Shown here one piece after another: positions 59,998 to 64,000 of a stretch of 64,000 bases of DNA. The notes below the pieces were generated by a model that saw only the letters and a list, made by a program, of their open reading frames with translations, was not told where the DNA came from and searched no databases. A program made the translations under genes and the position numbers. How positions within the stretch are numbered: the first letter of the stretch is position 1; every line of letters begins with the position of its first letter. The stretch is from Ascidia mentula (taxonomy: Eukaryota; Chordata; Ascidiacea; Phlebobranchia; Ascidiidae): contig OX387200.1 in the NCBI GenBank assembly GCA_947561715.1, positions 20,586,501 through 20,650,500 on the forward strand, written 5' to 3'.

Positions 59998-60628
59998 CTA
60001 TTTGGATGAACTTGACCCCCCTTCGGTTTTCTGTTTTTCTTTCTTGACTTGTTTTTGCCTCATTATCTCCGCATCACTGAAACAAAAAGTGAAAGGCATC
60101 ACAGTTTAGAAACTATATCATAGAGTTGGGACTTTTCCACAAAAATTACTTTCCCCCCTCAACCAAAGCCTCTCACATTTTTACGATACCCTTCCCCAAA
60201 CTTGCGAATTAAATTACTGGTAATCCCAAGTTGTACAGAATTGCAAGCACAACTGTTAGTATGTTACCACGTTATAACAAATAATTAAACAAGTTAAATG
60301 TTTTAACTTCATAAAATCCCAGTAAAAATATTTCGTATGTTTAGTGATAATCTTTTTACCGTGCCATTCTCTGTTCTTTGCTTAAACCATCTTCTTTTTT
60401 CCCTTTTTGGCCAGTTAGTTTCTTCTGGTTCTTGGCACGAGCTAAGTCCCTTTGATTTCCACCTGAACAAAACAGTTAAGTTGAATGTAATGTAAATAGA
60501 CCATGGTATCGATAAATGCAACTAACATTAGAATATTTTAATATTTGGGCACTTGAACTTTTCAACAAAAGCACACAAACTTCATATGCTTACAAATCCT
60601 AATTCATCGAATAAAACGTACGCGTCAT
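59998..60628 (-). CDS. serf2: SERF-family small EDRK-rich protein
   Basis: Three coding exons on the minus strand, 60622-60628, 60360-60462 and 59998-60076, give 62 residues. The protein reads MTRGNQRDLARAKNQKK at the start, then GKKEDGLSKEQRM, RDAEIMRQKQVKKEK and a Ser-rich end. This is the 4F5/SERF signature: GNQR-LAR at the start and a charged E/D/R/K helix. SERF proteins are small, basic and disordered; they speed amyloid aggregation in worms and humans and bind RNA. Exon 1 carries only seven coding bases (ATGACGC); the codon for Arg3 is split by the first intron. SERF1 versus SERF2 is not decided. The intergenic stretch on its 5' side also serves the neighbouring plus-strand gene. Confidence 0.9.
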
Positions 60629-61494
60629 GATTGTTTTCTTATGTCACTAAACTCGGCAAGCAGATGTTCCACCAAACAGATTTGACTTTCTTTGCACAGG
60701 CTGTTAAAGTACAGCTTGCTCAGCTCTTGGTCGGTTAAACCACTGTGAATGATAATATTTAAGCCAAATCTGAGCAATAACAACAAGTATTAGCCACGAA
60801 ATCGCAAAATATACGCGACAAATTAAACAAGCAGCAGCCTGCTGTCGAGCGAACTCCAAATCTCACAAGAGGGTGAAAAATGAGCGCACGAATAATTGTG
60901 AATATTTCTGTCACGTGACGATGCTGTTCTTCTCTCCGTTATTTCGCCTTTATGACATCACGTAATATACGCAAGAACGCATTTTTTCCACTGCCATTCG
61001 TTCGGCGTGGTAGAGTCGAGAGGTTGTACGTCTGTCTGCGGCGCGGTAACACGCGTTCGACCTTTGTTTACTTCTGTTGTTAAGCCTTTACCGCAAGTTT
61101 CAGTCTCGCCGGGCGTTCATTTGTGTGCCTTTAGGTTATTGTGTAGAGTCTTCAAGCTAGTCTGGATATTTCTTGAACTTTGTGAAAGGAATTAAAAATG
61201 CCAGACAATAGTGTCATCGTTGTTTACACGACGTCGCCGAACACGTGTTCGCCAAACCAGGGCCTGAGGGGTAGATATCCTGAAGGCCGCCGTTAGTTAT
61301 TGCTTGTTTTTTTGATGCAATTGTTTTTATAGTGTAAATACTTAAGTGTCTAAAACGAATTAGAATTGGGCCTATGTCTAAACTGTAGCAATGTAAATTT
61401 TATGTAATATTTATATGTGCTTATATTGGAAAAAACGTTAGTTGCTGTACAGATAGGCACATAACTTCATAACTGATTAAATTACAAGTGGAAC
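60629..61494. other. Divergent promoter region of SERF and the unknown right-edge gene
   Basis: The two genes diverge across about 870 bases. A CACGTG box lies at 60912-60917 and a TGACATCACG word near 60953. A 3' splice site ending at about 61488 lies six bases before the ATG of the plus-strand gene, so it likely has a 5' UTR exon or trans-splicing. An upstream frame from 61198 does not join in phase. Confidence 0.45.
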
Positions 61495-63539
61495 ATGGAA
61501 GCATCCAGTGATGGATTGGATTTGCTTTCTGCAGCTCTGAACCAGAGTGGACTCATGAACTTTGACCCTAACCCAAATGCAAGTGGTGCCAATTCTGGAA
61601 AAAAAGATCAGGTTGATCCCCTTCTGGATGCTTTGAGAGTGAAACCAACAAACAATGTACTTGCACTTTACACTTGTTCATGAAATATATCTTAATAGCA
61701 TGTCTTATGTTAAATTTCACCCGTGTTTGATCTTTAGGTTATACTGCCAGCAAGTCCGTCTGTGGTTGTGAACAAAAAAATACCATCGAATGTTCCAGTA
61801 CAAACAACAGCAGTTGTGAAAACTATCCCCATTAATACTTTGAGCAAACCACCTCCTGGCGTTAAGATTATCAAGATTCCTGCATTAAAAGCTGGTAGGC
61901 AAGATATTCTTGATTTAGGATAATAATCTGGTTTGCACAGCTTGAAAGTGACTCATGTTACAAAAAAATTATTTCTGTCATAAAATTGTTGTTTTATTTT
62001 TTAGGGTCAATCATCAAAATTAACAGGCTTGGAAGTACCAATGTTGTTAAGCCAGTTGCTTCGAAACAAACTCCATCACCCAATAACCCACCCAAGACTG
62101 ATATTAGTACATTATCTGTTGTTTCAAAGTCGTCCAATGGAGCAATCAACACTAATGTCACTATCAAGACAAGTGACCGAACTTCAATGCCAAAGGTGGT
62201 TACAACTGGAGCACCCATAGTGGTGCCTTTATCTGGAAACATGGTGAAAAAAACTGTATCGAATACTGCACCTAAAGCTCATTTGGTGTCAAACTATTTG
62301 GAACTGCCCATTGTAGCCAATAGTACATTAAAGAAGTCCCAGAGTTTTCCAGCATTTTCAGTGAAACAGAATCTTCCATCAACCAATGGCTTGCATCACA
62401 ACTCCAAAAAAAAAGTGTCAAATTCCGGCCTCAACCTTGGAAGTCTGTTTGTGGAAACAGTTGAAAAGTCTGTAGACTCTGATTTTGAAACACCTCCTGG
62501 TTCCCCTTTTGCACTTGTAGTCCCTGACAAGACGATGCAAGCCTCAGAAAACAGCATTCAGTTATCCACCAATGTTCAATTCCAGCCTTCACCTCTTTCT
62601 TCACTGAAATTTAAGTCTGAAAAGCTTGTACTTAATGGAACTGCTCCTACTGTAAGTTCAATGAAACTCACAGCAAAGCCACGACAAGGTAACCTTGCTT
62701 CATACATTTCTATCTGAATTCTTTGATATTCAAAATTATCTAAAATAGTTTGTACCAAGGTGTTCTATCCAAATACGCAGATAAGTAAGTATTTAGTAAG
62801 TGAAGCAGAAGTAATGCCATGCTTACTCATAAATGCCATGCTTATGCTTAGCAAGGCGTGATCGCCCCACTGCGCAGGCCCTTTATATTTGGTGATCATA
62901 GCTCTAATATTCTGATCATGAGGTTCACAGGCTTCGCAGCCAAGGCATTGCAGCCAAGCTGGATCAGCCACTTTTCCCGACAAGTCGGAGCGAGATCTGA
63001 AAAATCAAGCTCCCGGTGAGGTTTGAACTCACGACCCAGGGCTAACCAGGCCCAACGCTCTACCAATTGAGCTACAGGAGCTCAGTGGCTTCACGGGGTA
63101 TATTGTGGCCAAGGTACACTGGTGCGCAAGTCTGATTACGGTGGTGGAGATGTGAAGGTCGCCTGACAAGTTGTGCGCTTGCGCACCAGTGTACCAATAT
63201 ACCCCGTGAAGCCACTGAGCTCCTGTAGCTCAGTTGGTAGAGCGTTGGGCCTGGTTAGCCCAGGGTCGTGAGTTCAAACCTCACCGGGAGCTTGATTTTT
63301 CAGATCTCGCTCCGACTTGTCGGGAAAAGTGGCTGATCCAGCTTGGCTGCAATGCCTTGGCTGCGAAGCCTGTGAACCTCATATTTAGTAAGTGTATGCA
63401 GAAAACCCAAGGTCATGACAGACTTTAGAACCTGGAAAGCTATGATATGTCATGTGTGTATGTGATTTCATTGCATTTTACAGAAAGAGTCCATTATATT
63501 GGAAAGGAAACGCTGCTTCGATCTTTTTCGATGCCTGTT
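61495..63539 (+). CDS. Unrecognised Ser/Thr/Pro-rich protein, N-terminal exons (continues past the right edge)
   Basis: Four coding exons in phase are visible: 61495-61656, 61738-61894, 62005-62688 and 63484-63539, about 353 residues so far. It starts MEASSDGLDLLSAALNQSG. Then come VILPASPSV, a lysine-isoleucine stretch GVKIIKIPALKAGSIIKIN, and a long low-complexity region rich in Ser, Thr, Pro, Asn and Val. The last visible exon reads ERVHYIGKETLLRSF. I recognise no domain. Composition fits a disordered nuclear regulator, which is only a guess. The downstream exon ends at a GTAAGT donor, so more exons follow. Intron 3 (62689-63483) carries the tRNA-bearing palindromic insertion. The start is the first ATG after a 3' splice site. 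Confidence 0.7.
63009..63081 (-). tRNA. tRNA-Thr(GGU)-like unit, left arm of the palindrome
   Basis: A 73-base cloverleaf-like unit with a 7-bp acceptor stem (GCTCCTG with CGGGAGC), an A box (TAGCTCAATTGG), and a B-box region (GAGTTCAAACCTC). The loop CTGGTTA would give anticodon GGT. There is one extra base before the anticodon stem, and this copy has a T-T mismatch in that stem. It is more likely SINE-derived than a working tRNA gene. Confidence 0.45.
63219..63291 (+). tRNA. tRNA-Thr(GGU)-like unit, right arm of the palindrome
   Basis: Same unit as the left arm in the opposite direction, differing at only two bases. Acceptor, D, anticodon (TGGGC with GCCCA) and T stems all pair. The extra base before the anticodon stem, the lack of a clear poly-T stop directly after it, and its place inside a mobile insertion argue for a tRNA-derived SINE head. 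Confidence 0.5.
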
Positions 63540-64000
63540 GTAAGTTGTTTGGTCTAATTGTTAAATTATTGAATTTTAAAACTTTTCAATTTCTGTTTTT
63601 ACACAAAGTAATTGAGTGCAGATGTGTTTAAATAGGATATGCCAATCCAACACAGTTTGCATAAAAAATATGTGGCATTTCCTCATACAGCGTATGTATA
63701 AATATATGATTTTAAGACATGTTTCATTTTTTCGTATGTTTGTTGCTCTGCAGATACTTTTTTATGGTCACAATTAACTTAAATTTGTTGTAGTACCTGT
63801 ACCCAATGACGTAAAGAGTCTGTAAATCATTTAAACAAGGCCTCAGCCTGTTTCAGTTAACCAAGTTCTTAAACCCAACACTGTAAAGACCTGGTCCCCA
63901 TCGTTTTAGATTTCCAAGGGCATTGCATAACAATTAAAGAAAAAATAGAATTATAGTTGGTAGTGCTGTAAATCTTCCATGAGCATCGCACATGAAAACA

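Larger units (their letters stand above)
62803..63381. mobile_element. Palindromic tRNA-bearing SINE-like insertion
   Basis: The insertion is bounded by perfect 13-bp direct copies of TATTTAGTAAGTG at 62790-62802 and 63382-63394, as expected for LINE-driven insertion. Inside are two inverted arms of about 205-213 bp, 62918-63130 and 63178-63382, with a 47-base spacer. Each arm holds a tRNA-like unit (63009-63081 minus, 63219-63291 plus) and flanking unique sequence. The left side has about 115 extra bases with no inverted partner. It could be two SINE copies head to head, or a snap-back product. Confidence 0.75.

Noticed and set aside
61198-61296. Upstream ATG and 33-codon frame as the start of the right-edge gene
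   Set aside because: The only plausible donor gives a phase that does not fit the exon starting before 61495.
63009-63291. Two functional tRNA-Thr genes
   Set aside because: Both lie inside a mobile insertion with target duplications, have an extra base before the anticodon stem, and one has a stem mismatch; SINE-derived units are more likely.
1-64000. CRISPR arrays, bacterial operons, riboswitches
   Set aside because: Nothing of the kind; all coding features are spliced eukaryotic genes.

Overview
The window looks like nuclear DNA of an invertebrate chordate, most likely a tunicate of the Ciona kind. This is inference: AT-rich DNA, genes of many short exons with GT/AG introns, T-rich 3' splice sites, chordate-type gene content, and many small non-autonomous DNA transposons. 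No bacterial features, CRISPR arrays or riboswitches were seen.

Layout from left to right. (1) 141-2044 (+): last four coding exons of the G-protein beta-5 subunit gene. (2) 3695-11479 (+): four tandem intracellular lipid-binding protein (FABP-type) genes, each with four coding exons and the same splice pattern. (3) 13452-20651 (+): a 13-exon SLC7A4-like transporter of the cationic amino acid transporter group. (4) 21232-36248 (+): a cluster built from replication protein A large subunit (RPA70). It holds a small gene with one RPA70 N-terminal domain, a gene with three such domains in a row, and the complete RPA1 gene. All share the same intron grid, so the first two are partial tandem duplications of the RPA1 5' end. 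(5) 37392-41866 (-): a furin-activated, membrane-type matrix metalloproteinase with a hydrophobic tail that suggests a GPI anchor. (6) 44389-51080 (-): acyloxyacyl hydrolase (AOAH). (7) 52186-53208 (+): an intronless NUDT18-like Nudix hydrolase. (8) 53631-58797 (+): a serine incorporator (SERINC). (9) 59998-60628 (-): a SERF-family small basic protein. (10) 61495 to the right edge (+): the first exons of an unrecognised Ser/Thr/Pro-rich protein gene, with a tRNA-bearing palindromic SINE-like insertion in an intron.

The genes do not form one pathway; this is a gene-dense eukaryotic neighbourhood. The most unusual system is the RPA70N family beside RPA1. In known RPA this domain is a protein-recruitment module for checkpoint and repair factors. 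The two neighbours keep it but lack all the DNA-binding OB folds, so they could act as decoys or adaptors. Mobile DNA includes three hAT-type elements with 8-bp target duplications, a Mutator-like or hAT-like MITE, a PIF/Harbinger MITE, a mariner-like MITE and the tRNA-SINE palindrome.

Exon coordinates were read by eye from splice consensus, phase and family similarity. Phase agrees across every reported join, but no transcript evidence was available.
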